A DNA stretch of 64,000 nucleotides. It comes from Acidobacteriota bacterium (GTDB lineage: Bacteria > Acidobacteriota > Blastocatellia > RBC074). The DNA lies in NCBI GenBank assembly GCA_018269055.1, contig JAFDVI010000007.1, positions 1 to 64,000 of the forward strand, given 5' to 3'. Positions 27,842 through 36,404 of this stretch are shown here, one piece after another. The position numbers and the translations under genes are program-made. The notes beneath the pieces were generated by a model that saw only the letters and a program-made list of their open reading frames with translations, had not been told where the DNA came from and did no database searches. Positions within the stretch are counted from its first letter, which is position 1, and every line of letters begins with the position of its first letter.

Positions 27842-29620
27842 ATGCGAAAGAAGAAGAAAGACAGGAGCGCCGGTCGTCGAAGCAATCGTGAACGGCAAAT
27901 GGAAAAACCAATGACAGAATTAATCCCGATGGCCACAGATGTCGCCGCACCGCCAGGGACGGCACAGCTTCAAGCCGAGCAAGCAATCCACAGCCCGTGT
28001 CCGGTTTGCGGGTTCGGCGCACGTCAACTCGACCGCTTTTGCCGGCAGTGCGGCATCAACTTTGAACAATGGGAAAACGCAATCACAGGATCGCTCTATG
28101 CGACTTCACCAATGACGTCGGAGTTCATTGAAAGCCCGCCCGTAAGGCAGAAAAAGAACACAGGGTCTAATGGAAGCGACGGCGGCGGCGGAAAGGTGAA
28201 TCCCACCTTCCCGCTGCTCACGGGTCACATTCCTGCCACGAATGAACTCAGGTTTGATCTGGTCGTCATCGGCAGCGGCCCCGCCGGTCAGAAGGGTGCG
28301 ATTGCGGCGGCCAAACTCGGCAAGCGCGTGGCGATGATTGACCGGCGCGAAAGGATCGGCGGGGTGTCCTTGCACACCGGAACCATCCCCAGCAAGACGC
28401 TGCGCGAAGCCGTGCTCTATTTGACCGGCTACCGCCAGCGCGCCTTTTATGGGCGCGACTTCAAACTCAAGGAGGAAATCAGCGTCGCCGATCTGGCGGA
28501 GCGCGTGAATACGGTCATCGCCCGCGAGAGCGCCGTCATCCGCGAGCAGCTTGGGCGCAACGGAATCACGCTGATTGACGGCACGGCCCGCTTTACCGGT
28601 CCGCACACGCTGGAGGTGGAAGGAGGACAGAGAACGCTGACCGTGGAAGCAGACCACGTCCTGATCGCCTGCGGCACGCGCGCGGCGCGCCCGGCTGAAA
28701 TCCCGTTCGGCGAAGAAGTGATGGACGCGGATCAACTCGGGCAGGCCACGCGCATCCCACGCGATTTTATCGTGGTCGGGGCCGGCGTCATCGGGTTGGA
28801 ATACGCCTCGATGCTCGCGGCGCTTGACATCAAAGTGACCATCATTGACCAGCGGCCCGCGATACTGGACTTTGTAGATCACGAGATCGTTGAAACGCTG
28901 AGCTATCACCTGCGGCGACAGGACGCCGTCTTTCGTTTGGGCGAAAAGGTCACCTCGGTCGCGGTCAACCGGCGAGGTCAAGTGCAAGTCGAGTTGGATA
29001 GCGGCAAACGCCTGCGCGCGGAAGGACTGCTGTACGCCGCCGGACGGCAGGTCAATACAGACCTGCTTGATTTGGCGGCAGCCGGTCTGGAGGCTGACGA
29101 GCGTGGCCGGATCGCGGTCAACGAGCATTTTCAGTCAGCCGTCGCTCACATTTATGCCGCAGGTGATTGCATCGGCTTTCCGTCGCTGGCCGCCACGTCA
29201 ATGGAGCAGGGGCGACTGGCGGCAAGTCATATGTTCGGGCAGCCGACAGCTAGCCGCCCGTCGCTGTTGCCTTACGGCATCTACACTATCCCGGAAATCT
29301 CTATGGTCGGGCGGACGGAGCAGGAACTGACCGCCGCCGGCATGCCCTACGAAACGGGCGTGGCGCGCTATGAAGAGGTCGCCAAAGGGCAAATCGTCGG
29401 AGACGAGACCGGGATGTTGAAGATTCTCTTCCATCCCGACACCTTGAAGGTGCTGGGCGTCCACGCCATCGGGGAGAATGCGACCGAAATCATTCACATC
29501 GGTCAGACGTTAATGGCGCTGGACGGCACGATTGAGTTTTTCCGCGACAGCGTCTTCAACTATCCGACGTTCGCCGAGGCATACAAGGTGGCCGGGCTCA
29601 ATGGGCTGAATAAGCTCTGA
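27842..29620 (+). CDS. sthA: Soluble NAD(P)+ transhydrogenase-like flavoprotein with N-terminal zinc ribbon
   Basis: Residues about 137-592 form a pyridine nucleotide-disulfide oxidoreductase fold. It has the FAD-binding GSGPAG (144-149), a second GAGVIGLEYASM nucleotide site, the AAGDCIG motif and the dimerisation domain. The redox segment reads HTGTIPSK, without the paired Cys of lipoamide dehydrogenase, which fits SthA, the enzyme that moves hydride between NADPH and NAD+. The first ~135 residues are an added region with CPVC (53-56) and CRQC (67-70), a probable zinc ribbon, plus a Gly-rich linker. Weak ribosome sites leave starts at 27842, 27899 or 27911 possible. It follows the pump gene by 37 bp. 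Confidence 0.88.
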   Translation: MRKKKKDRSAGRRSNRERQMEKPMTELIPMATDVAAPPGTAQLQAEQAIHSPCPVCGFGARQLDRFCRQCGINFEQWENAITGSLYATSPMTSEFIESPPVRQKKNTGSNGSDGGGGKVNPTFPLLTGHIPATNELRFDLVVIGSGPAGQKGAIAAAKLGKRVAMIDRRERIGGVSLHTGTIPSKTLREAVLYLTGYRQRAFYGRDFKLKEEISVADLAERVNTVIARESAVIREQLGRNGITLIDGTARFTGPHTLEVEGGQRTLTVEADHVLIACGTRAARPAEIPFGEEVMDADQLGQATRIPRDFIVVGAGVIGLEYASMLAALDIKVTIIDQRPAILDFVDHEIVETLSYHLRRQDAVFRLGEKVTSVAVNRRGQVQVELDSGKRLRAEGLLYAAGRQVNTDLLDLAAAGLEADERGRIAVNEHFQSAVAHIYAAGDCIGFPSLAATSMEQGRLAASHMFGQPTASRPSLLPYGIYTIPEISMVGRTEQELTAAGMPYETGVARYEEVAKGQIVGDETGMLKILFHPDTLKVLGVHAIGENATEIIHIGQTLMALDGTIEFFRDSVFNYPTFAEAYKVAGLNGLNKL

Positions 29621-29769
29621 ACCGGCTTCCAGCGAAGAAGGTCATCAATATGTTGATTGCGATGCAGTACATGTTGGGACGCCTAAAACTGACGCTTCCT
29701 CGATCTCATAACTTCAGTACACATCCACAACCATGAATAAAGAAGCGGTAGACACCTCCTGCCACAATG

Positions 29770-30091
29770 AGGAATACCGTCATGTCCATTTCTGCCAACA
29801 GACAGATCGCCGTTGAACTCGAGCTGTTCGGTCAATTTGAATGCCTTGGCAGCGGGCAAGTGCTCTTAGAAGGAATTCGCATTCTGCGTATTCAAGTTGT
29901 CTTGCGCGATCCGAATCTTTTTTGCCTTGGGGTAGCGTGCTGCTAAAGCCTGACAAAACTCGGTGTACTCTTTCTTGGTGCGTCGCGCGCTTAAATGCTC
30001 TTGCTTTTAAGCTGCCTTTGGCAAGCAACGAGGTTAAAGCTTCGCGGTCGGCTTTGCTCAGTTTGACGTGTTCTTTTCTCATGCTCACCAA
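29770..30091 (-). pseudogene. Decayed IS630-family transposase
   Basis: The N-terminal HTH start (MRKEHVKLSKADREA, then SLKARAFKRA) is joined directly to a late DDE-domain segment in another frame: EYTEFCQALAARYPKAKKIRI, then the QDNLNT catalytic strand. About the middle half of the transposase is missing. A stop interrupts the DDE segment after NANSF, with further homologous-looking residues (LPAAKAFKLTEQ) in a shifted frame. The element cannot be active. The remaining sequence 29621-29769 and 30134-30244 shows no gene. Confidence 0.75.
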
Positions 30092-30101
30092 GGTGAAGTA
30101 C

Positions 30102-30136
<35 letters not shown>

Positions 30137-30244
30137 GCTGGAAACTCAATTTACGGACTACTTAAGCGCACAGCACAAATGCATTCATCGAGAAATGGTG
30201 GGCGCAATTATCTACCAGTAAGCTCGTAATGTGTCGTTTGACTA

Positions 30245-31342
30245 TCAAGCCACATCGCTCCCAGGCGCGCCGCGCGAAGTGCGCATGAAAGCCAGCGCGT
30301 CCTGAACTTCGCTTTGTGTCCATCTGGTCGCCACATCCGCCGCCTGAGCCGACCAGAGAAACGCCGCCGGGTAGCCTCTTTCTTCCAGCAAGTTCAACCG
30401 ATTGATCACCGATTGATCCAGCTTCCGTTTCTTCAGATCCGTCCAGTCTTTCTGCACTGCTGTCGCAAATTCTCCCACGAAACAGGAGTATTCCTCCGAA
30501 AATACGTTGGGCGGCAAGGTGCCGTCCTTTTGCGCGTAAAAGTGAAACTGATGCAGCGTGATGCCCAAACCGGCAGAATCCCAATCAAACAGTGTATCGT
30601 GGTGAGCAAAGCCTACGGTAGAGCAAAACGCTTGCTGCCCATTGGGCAAGCGTTTGGCGTTGATACGTCCGATGCCTTTGCGCAGAAAATCCAGCATTTT
30701 TTCCAACGGAACGGTTTTGTTTTCCTGCGGGCTGTGTTCTTCCAGCGGCTTGTTTGTGGTCACCCATTCGGGTTCGTTCATCAATTCCCAGGCATAAATG
30801 GCTTGCGGATGTCGAAGCGAAACTTCAAGCAGTGGTTCCAGCACACTATTGAAAAAGGCTTCGCGTTTGATCGGATCGGTGACGATTTCCGCGCGTCCGC
30901 CTTTGACGATGCCGGCTTTGTGGTCGGCAATCATGCCGTGATGACACCAGTGAAAATCAATCAGCGAAGGGACGAATTTCAGTCCCAAGCGGACACAGGT
31001 TTCCAGTACAAATTCAAAATCGTCGCACAACCGATGATGGCAGGGATGATCAGACAACAGGGGTTCAAATTGCCATTGGCCATTCGAATTTTCAGGAGAT
31101 TCTATGCCCACACCGTAATTCGTGCCATCAGGCAAAACGAACCAACGAACAGCGAATAATCCCTGATCGGCAAAACGCGTGAAATCCTCGACGATTCGAT
31201 TGCGCTTTTGCTCCCGCCAGGCAGGCAGATTTTGCCATGCCACCCAGGCTTGGGGTGGATCGCCAAAATCCCAACCGTAATCAATCCACGGATAGTTAAT
31301 GCCAACCAAAAGTCTGTTTTGTCGTTGTGCCATTGTTTGCAT
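30245..31342 (-). CDS. GH5-like TIM-barrel glycoside hydrolase
   Basis: The 365-residue protein has the clan-A hydrolase pattern. The acid/base Glu is in the ELMNEPEW motif (E190), the nucleophile Glu is in the CFVGEF strand (E291), and HQFHFYA lies at the sixth strand. These resemble cellulases and mannanases of GH5 and related families; substrate cannot be assigned. There is no signal peptide, so it is probably cytoplasmic and acts on imported oligosaccharides. The AAAGGAG site supports the ATG at 31342 or one 9 bp later; a longer frame to 31405 lacks a site. It is divergent from the next gene. Confidence 0.82.
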   Translation of the reverse strand: MQTMAQRQNRLLVGINYPWIDYGWDFGDPPQAWVAWQNLPAWREQKRNRIVEDFTRFADQGLFAVRWFVLPDGTNYGVGIESPENSNGQWQFEPLLSDHPCHHRLCDDFEFVLETCVRLGLKFVPSLIDFHWCHHGMIADHKAGIVKGGRAEIVTDPIKREAFFNSVLEPLLEVSLRHPQAIYAWELMNEPEWVTTNKPLEEHSPQENKTVPLEKMLDFLRKGIGRINAKRLPNGQQAFCSTVGFAHHDTLFDWDSAGLGITLHQFHFYAQKDGTLPPNVFSEEYSCFVGEFATAVQKDWTDLKKRKLDQSVINRLNLLEERGYPAAFLWSAQAADVATRWTQSEVQDALAFMRTSRGAPGSDVA

Positions 31343-31410
31343 ATTCTCCTTTGCAATGGATTTTGCCCTGTAATTCAGAAAAGATGCGTTGTGATGATGG
31401 CGCATGGACT

Positions 31411-31437
31411 TTGCGGCTGCAAGGATTAGGCTATAAT
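31411..31437 (+). promoter_or_regulatory. Sigma-70 promoter of the following membrane-protein gene
   Basis: A perfect TATAAT at 31432-31437 has TTGCGG 15 bp upstream (31411-31416). It is 50 bp ahead of the start at 31488. The -35 spacing is short, so the strong -10 box carries most of the support. Confidence 0.6.
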
Positions 31438-31487
31438 GCCCGCAGGTTAATTGTTTAGGGGCGAGGCCCCGTTATGGAGAAATTACG

Positions 31488-32108
31488 ATGAGCGAGTATC
31501 AGGACCCTTCTGAAAATCAACCGACAAGCGATAAAGCTCCGCGTAAATTTCGATGGAATTTGTATCGGGCATTACTGATTGCAGTGCCGACATTGATTCC
31601 CGTGGCTTATTTTTATCTCAGTGGCAACGACCACTGGACGATCAAAGACCTGATCGTTGTCGGCGTGATGTTTGTTGGCTATTGGGTGTTGGTGCTGCTG
31701 GTGGCTGCGCGCGTATTACGTCACAGAAACGCGCAAGCCATCACCATGGCCTCGCCGCTGATTGAGTTGCCGCTTTCCTCGGAAATACGCGAGCGCCTGA
31801 TCAATTTTGCCAATGGTCGCAATCAAAAGCTGGCCGTTGTGGCATTCGAGTTGTTGGATCAGGAAATTCCGCGTTTTGAGCAGGAAGACGAACGCGACCG
31901 CGCGATTCGCGACAACGAGCATTTGCGCCAGCAAGCCGGCCAAGGAACGTTTCTGGTCGCCGTCACCACGGAAATTCTGAAGCGGTTGTTGCTGCTCAGC
32001 GGTGCTCACGAAAATGATCGAAAGGTCTGGCGCGAACACATCAGCGAAACGGCGGCGAGAATAGTCAGCGATGCGCTGGATCACCGGTTGAAGGTTCAGC
32101 AGGTTTGA
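31488..32108 (+). CDS. Two-helix inner-membrane protein of unknown function
   Basis: The 206-residue protein has a polar N-terminus (about 1-26) and two membrane helices (about 28-46 and 56-78). A charged cytoplasmic C-terminal domain of about 125 residues follows, predicted helical (EQEDERDRAIRDNEHLRQQ). I do not recognise the family. The gene is monocistronic, with its own promoter (31411-31437) and terminator (32141-32165). Confidence 0.8.
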   Translation: MSEYQDPSENQPTSDKAPRKFRWNLYRALLIAVPTLIPVAYFYLSGNDHWTIKDLIVVGVMFVGYWVLVLLVAARVLRHRNAQAITMASPLIELPLSSEIRERLINFANGRNQKLAVVAFELLDQEIPRFEQEDERDRAIRDNEHLRQQAGQGTFLVAVTTEILKRLLLLSGAHENDRKVWREHISETAARIVSDALDHRLKVQQV

Positions 32109-32140
32109 CGAATAACGGCTGAAAGTTCTGCAAAAATATA

Positions 32141-32165
32141 AGGGCGGTTCATTCCGCCCTTTTTC
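32141..32165 (+). terminator. Rho-independent terminator
   Basis: AGGGCGG (32141-32147), a six-base loop, CCGCCCT (32154-32160) and a T-run. It sits 32 bp after the stop of the membrane-protein gene. Confidence 0.9.
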
Positions 32166-32194
32166 ATTTTGTGAAGTAGTTTTTGAAAATCGAA

Positions 32195-32464
32195 TTATCC
32201 CTCCAATGGAAGGCCTCTATATACCACGCTCCAGCCTCGTTCCAGACTGGTGTTGATGGCTTCTTCATAGCTTCGACGCGCTTCCCCGCCTGTCTGAAAT
32301 TGTTTCAGAATCGGCTCGCCTTCGCGCGGATCGTGTTTGATGATTGCCGTCATGGGCTTGGTCAAACCGTCTGCATCTACCATTTCGGCTCGAACCAGTC
32401 CTAAAAAAGAAAAAATGTCGTTTTTGGTCAAAATCGTCAGGTAAGTTTTTGGTCGTTCATTCAT
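32195..32464 (-). CDS. Small hypothetical protein
   Basis: An 89-residue soluble protein with an AGGAG site 11 bases ahead of the ATG. It has an even mixture of charged and hydrophobic residues and no signal or membrane segment. A SYEEAINTSLERGWSVVYRG stretch near the C-terminus suggests a small alpha/beta fold. The family is not recognised. It lies 94 bp behind the SpoIIM gene on the same strand and could be the last gene of that operon. Confidence 0.65.
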   Translation of the reverse strand: MNERPKTYLTILTKNDIFSFLGLVRAEMVDADGLTKPMTAIIKHDPREGEPILKQFQTGGEARRSYEEAINTSLERGWSVVYRGLPLEG

Positions 32465-32558
32465 CTTCTAAATCACTCCTGCTTAGCAAATTCAGTTTTT
32501 GTTCGTACAACCGCCCGCTGAGGTTGCGCTGATCAAGATTGGGAGATAGTACACGAAA

Positions 32559-33524
32559 TCACTCTCCGCTCAAGTCCTTGCGGGACGGTTTCAGCAAATA
32601 AGCCGCCAACATCACCGCCGAGGCCACTGAAACTGCGATCTTGTAACGCGACTGCAAAGGCAACGGGGAAATGAATCCTTCAATCATTCCGGCAACGATC
32701 AGCAGCGGGATACAGCCAACCAGTAAACGAATTGCCGTCACACTTCGTTCGATCAAAGCTTCACGCCGGGTTCGTTCGCCCGGAGCAATCAGCGACAATC
32801 CGATCATCAAACCAGCTCCGCTGGCAATGAAGATCGCCGCAAATTCCAGCACTGCGTGGCCAAAGCCGAAATTCCAGAATGTCCCCATCATTCCGTGCTT
32901 GATCATCAGGGCTTGCAGCGAGCCGATTTGCAGCGCCGATGGCATCAACACTCCGACTGTTCCCAGAATTGGCACAATGCTGAAGGCAAACGCTTTCAAA
33001 CTGACGCCAATATTGTTGGCAATGATGAACGCCGCGCCAGGCGGAGCTTCATCGTTCAATCGCTCCCACCAACGTTGATGGCCTTTGACGGATTCGACCA
33101 AATGCGCAGGCACGTAAGCGAAGTCGGCAAAATCATCGTTTCGCCAGGTGGCGAAGAACGAGCAGGCCCCGATCGTCACAAAGATCAAAAAAGTCGCCAA
33201 GGTGTACTGAAACGTGCGGCGAAAAATGACTGGAAACTCATACCAGTAAAAATCGAAGATCGAACGCACGCCTTTGGATTCCGAGCGATAAATCATCCCA
33301 TGCGCGCGAATCACCAGGTTATTGAGATAACTCACCAACCGTTGATCGCGAGATTCGACGCGGGCAATCGCCAGGTCCGTCGCTGCTCGACGATAACTGC
33401 GCCCCAACTCCCGGACTTCTTCCCGCCCAAGACTTCGCAGCCCACGCACGCTTCGCACCTGATCAATCAACTCTTCCAACCGCTTCCAGTTGACTTTGCG
33501 TTTTTCGATGAAGTTTTCCGCCAT
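32559..33524 (-). CDS. SpoIIM/DUF95-family membrane protein
   Basis: A 321-residue protein matching the stage II sporulation protein M family. A cytoplasmic helical N-terminus (about 1-95) is followed by about five or six membrane helices, including the family-typical NNIGVSLKAFAFSIVP and FGHAVLEFAAIFIASGAGL stretches. In non-sporulating bacteria these proteins often accompany RDD, MoxR and regulatory genes, and their role is unclear. It starts 8 bp after the NtrC-type regulator, so it is almost certainly in the same operon. Confidence 0.9.
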   Translation of the reverse strand: MAENFIEKRKVNWKRLEELIDQVRSVRGLRSLGREEVRELGRSYRRAATDLAIARVESRDQRLVSYLNNLVIRAHGMIYRSESKGVRSIFDFYWYEFPVIFRRTFQYTLATFLIFVTIGACSFFATWRNDDFADFAYVPAHLVESVKGHQRWWERLNDEAPPGAAFIIANNIGVSLKAFAFSIVPILGTVGVLMPSALQIGSLQALMIKHGMMGTFWNFGFGHAVLEFAAIFIASGAGLMIGLSLIAPGERTRREALIERSVTAIRLLVGCIPLLIVAGMIEGFISPLPLQSRYKIAVSVASAVMLAAYLLKPSRKDLSGE

Positions 33525-33532
33525 TGTTCAAC

Positions 33533-34927
33533 TCACAGTTCTTCGGGGTCGAGTGGCTCTTCCTCTTCAACTTCGCCTTTGCCGCGATTCGGGCGTTTGA
33601 TGCCGAATTTATCCAGCCGGTATTGCATCGTCCGGAACGACAACCCAAGCAGTTTGGCCGAACGCGTGATGTTCCATCCGGTTTGTTCCATCGCCTGCAA
33701 AATCAGCGACCGTTCCAGTTCTTCAAAAGAAATGCCTTCCGGCGGCAGTTTGAAACCTCCAGTGCCTTCGATGTGAGCGGTTTGCCGAATTTCAATGGGC
33801 AAATCTTCGCCTGTGATTTCGTCGCCTTCGGCCAGCAATAGCGCGCGTTCAATTGCGGATTCCAATTGGCGGACATTGCCCGGCCAGGAATAGTTCAGCA
33901 ACAAACTTTTGGCTTCGCTGGAAAGTTTGACCGGGCGGGCCACGTTGGCGCTGTGTTTGTGCAAAAAGAACCTGGTCAAAACTTCGATGTCGTCGCGGCG
34001 CTGGCGCAACGGAGGCACATTGATCGGAATGACATTCAGCCGGTAATACAAATCTTCGCGAAATCGCCCGTCTTTGACCATCGCCTCCAGATCGCGATTG
34101 GTCGCGGCCAGCACGCGCACATCCACTTTGATATGACGCGTACCGCCGACACGCGTGATTTCTTTTTCCTGCAAAGCGCGCAGCAATTTGGCCTGCATTG
34201 CGCCGCTGACTTCGCCGATTTCATCCAAAAACAGCGTGCCTTTGTCGGCGATTTCAAACAGCCCTTTCTTTTCGGCATGCGCGCCTGTAAAGCTGCCCTT
34301 TTCGTGTCCAAAAAGTTCCGATTCCAGCAGATTTTCGTTGATCGCGGCGCAGTTGACCGCCTGAAACCGTTCGGCTGTGCGTGGGCTGGCTTTGTGAATG
34401 GCGCGTGCGATGCGCTCTTTGCCCGTGCCGGATTCGCCGCGAATCAGGACCGTCGAAGACGATGGCGCCACTTTGACAATCATCTTTTTGACGCGTTCCA
34501 TCGCGTCGGAAACGCCGATGATTTCTTCATCAACGGCTTTCATTTGGGAAACGGCTTTGGCGACAACCTGCAACAGCTTGGCGCGGTCGAGCGGTTTTTC
34601 CAGATAATCGAATGCCCCGCCGCGCAATGCTTCTTTGACCGTTTCGATTGAACCGTGTGCCGTCATCAAAATCACTGGCGTTGAGCTGTCCAGTTGCGCC
34701 AGTTCGCCGAGCAATTGCAATCCGTCCATTCCGGCCATCTTCAAATCGGTCATCACCAGGTCGAAGTTTTCGTGTTTGAATGACCGCAGCGCTTCCTGGC
34801 CGGAACCGGCAGTTTTGACTTCGTAACGCGGCGCGCCGGTTTCGTCCATTTCGCCGGTCAAAATCATTTGTAAAATCTCCCGTTGATTCTTTTCGTCATC
34901 AACGATCAAAATTTTTCTCGCAGCCAT
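33533..34927 (-). CDS. NtrC-family sigma-54-dependent response regulator
   Basis: The ATG at 34927 is chosen for its GGAGAG site four bases upstream, giving 464 residues. The receiver domain (about 1-125) has DDE, the phospho-acceptor Asp in LVMTDLKMAG and Lys in YLEKPLD. The AAA+ domain (about 140-375) has Walker A RGESGTGKE, the sigma-54 loop GSFTGA (a GAFTGA variant) and GTLFLDEIGE. The Fis-type HTH at the C-terminus includes NITRSAKLLGLSFRTMQYRL. It pairs with the histidine kinase just upstream, whose stop overlaps the extended N-terminus. Confidence 0.95.
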   Translation of the reverse strand: MAARKILIVDDEKNQREILQMILTGEMDETGAPRYEVKTAGSGQEALRSFKHENFDLVMTDLKMAGMDGLQLLGELAQLDSSTPVILMTAHGSIETVKEALRGGAFDYLEKPLDRAKLLQVVAKAVSQMKAVDEEIIGVSDAMERVKKMIVKVAPSSSTVLIRGESGTGKERIARAIHKASPRTAERFQAVNCAAINENLLESELFGHEKGSFTGAHAEKKGLFEIADKGTLFLDEIGEVSGAMQAKLLRALQEKEITRVGGTRHIKVDVRVLAATNRDLEAMVKDGRFREDLYYRLNVIPINVPPLRQRRDDIEVLTRFFLHKHSANVARPVKLSSEAKSLLLNYSWPGNVRQLESAIERALLLAEGDEITGEDLPIEIRQTAHIEGTGGFKLPPEGISFEELERSLILQAMEQTGWNITRSAKLLGLSFRTMQYRLDKFGIKRPNRGKGEVEEEEPLDPEEL

Positions 34928-34938
34928 AAGTCTCTCCA

Positions 34939-36390
34939 TCAATTATTTTTGCGCGGCAAGGTCACAATGAACGACGTGCCGATGCCGACTTCGCTTTCCA
35001 CTTCGATTTGGCCGCCGTGCTCTTCGATAATCTTTTTGGTCAGCGGCAACCCCAATCCAATACCAGTTTCTTTGGTCGAATAATACGGCTCGAAAATCTG
35101 TTCCAAAGCTTCTGGCAAAATGCCAATCCCCGTATCGGTGAATTCGATTTCGATCCGGTCGCCATTCGGCATCAAATTCACATCCAATTCGCCGCCACCC
35201 GGCATAGCTTGAACGGCGTTGATCATCAAATTTGAAAAACAGGTTTTTAACTGTTCGCCGTCGGCGATTAGTTTCGTATCTACGAATCCATTGGAGTCAA
35301 TATTGATTTTGACTCCCTGTTCGTCCGCTTTGGCAATGACCAGATCGCGCACTTCCTGGATCAGCGCGCGCGCATCCAGTTCGCGTAATTTGAGTTTTGC
35401 CGGACGCCCGTAGCTCAAAAAATCCGTCACCAATTGATTCAACCGCGCCAGCTCATCCTTGATCGTGGTCAGAATGTGTTTGTACTGCGCTTTCTGAGTT
35501 TCGTTTGCCGGAGCAAAGGTTTCCCGCAGGTGGTCAATCGAAAGATTGATGAAATTCAGCGGATTGCGAATTTCGTGCGCGATGCCGGATGCCAGCCGAC
35601 CAATCACCGCCGAACGTTCAGCGCGTTGAAGTTCTTCTTCCAATTCCTGGCTTCGACGCAACACGGTCAGCATCTCATTGAAGGTTTTCGACAGCGCGCT
35701 GACTTCTTCCGGGCCTTTGACCGGAACTTCGACATCCAGATTTCCTGCGGTCACGCGGCGAGCGGCCAGTCCAAGATCGGTAATCGGTTGCGTGAACCGG
35801 CGACTGAATACCGCAATCAGAACAATCAATACGACTCCAAATCCTGCAAAAGCGATCAACCGGTCGCGTTCGACGGCTTGTTTGACGCGATTCAACCGAT
35901 CCATGGAAATGATAACGTAAATTTTACGAACGCCAGCGTCGGTTTCTGTCGAAAGCTCCAAGGTCTTGCTTTGACTATTTTGCCTAGAGTGAAAATCCTG
36001 TCGCAAATCGCCGGATTGCACTTTCGGCGCGCCTTCGATAAAGGGTTTGATCTGCCGCCCCAAATCCTGTTTGTCCGTGCTGTCAATGATCTTTCCATTT
36101 TTATCCGTGATGATGATATGGCGAATGATGCTTTCGGAATCAATCCGCAACCCGCCGGGTTTGTTGACTTCATCGAACATGAAGGAACCGACATTCAGCG
36201 TTCGGAACGCCAGGTCGGTCGCCAGGGGAATCGTGCGAATGTATTCGTCCACCTGTTCGGTCGTTCGTTTTTCCAGCGGCTGGTTGATCAGCGAAATCAC
36301 GACCATCGTAACGATCAGGATGGCGGCAATAAACGCGATCATTTGAACACGAAAGCTGGCAAAAAGTTTGAATTGACCGGCAGGTTTCAT
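34939..36390 (-). CDS. Sensor histidine kinase (HAMP-HisKA-HATPase)
   Basis: A membrane kinase with an N-terminal helix (about 15-37), a periplasmic sensor domain (about 40-175) and a second helix (about 185-200). HAMP follows (about 200-255), then HisKA with ASGIAHEIRNPLNF and HATPase_c ending in ETGIGLGLPLTKKIIEEHGG. Architecture and the IAHEIRNPLN motif are of the NtrB/ZraS type, which fits the NtrC-type partner downstream. A TTG at 36408 that overlaps the TPR gene stop by 4 bp is an alternative start to the ATG at 36390. Confidence 0.93.
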   Translation of the reverse strand: MKPAGQFKLFASFRVQMIAFIAAILIVTMVVISLINQPLEKRTTEQVDEYIRTIPLATDLAFRTLNVGSFMFDEVNKPGGLRIDSESIIRHIIITDKNGKIIDSTDKQDLGRQIKPFIEGAPKVQSGDLRQDFHSRQNSQSKTLELSTETDAGVRKIYVIISMDRLNRVKQAVERDRLIAFAGFGVVLIVLIAVFSRRFTQPITDLGLAARRVTAGNLDVEVPVKGPEEVSALSKTFNEMLTVLRRSQELEEELQRAERSAVIGRLASGIAHEIRNPLNFINLSIDHLRETFAPANETQKAQYKHILTTIKDELARLNQLVTDFLSYGRPAKLKLRELDARALIQEVRDLVIAKADEQGVKINIDSNGFVDTKLIADGEQLKTCFSNLMINAVQAMPGGGELDVNLMPNGDRIEIEFTDTGIGILPEALEQIFEPYYSTKETGIGLGLPLTKKIIEEHGGQIEVESEVGIGTSFIVTLPRKNN

Positions 36391-36404
36391 AAATGATTTG
36401 AAGC

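Noticed and set aside
28106-29128. 340-residue minus-strand frame in sthA
   Set aside because: Shadow of the flavoprotein frame; no domain signal.
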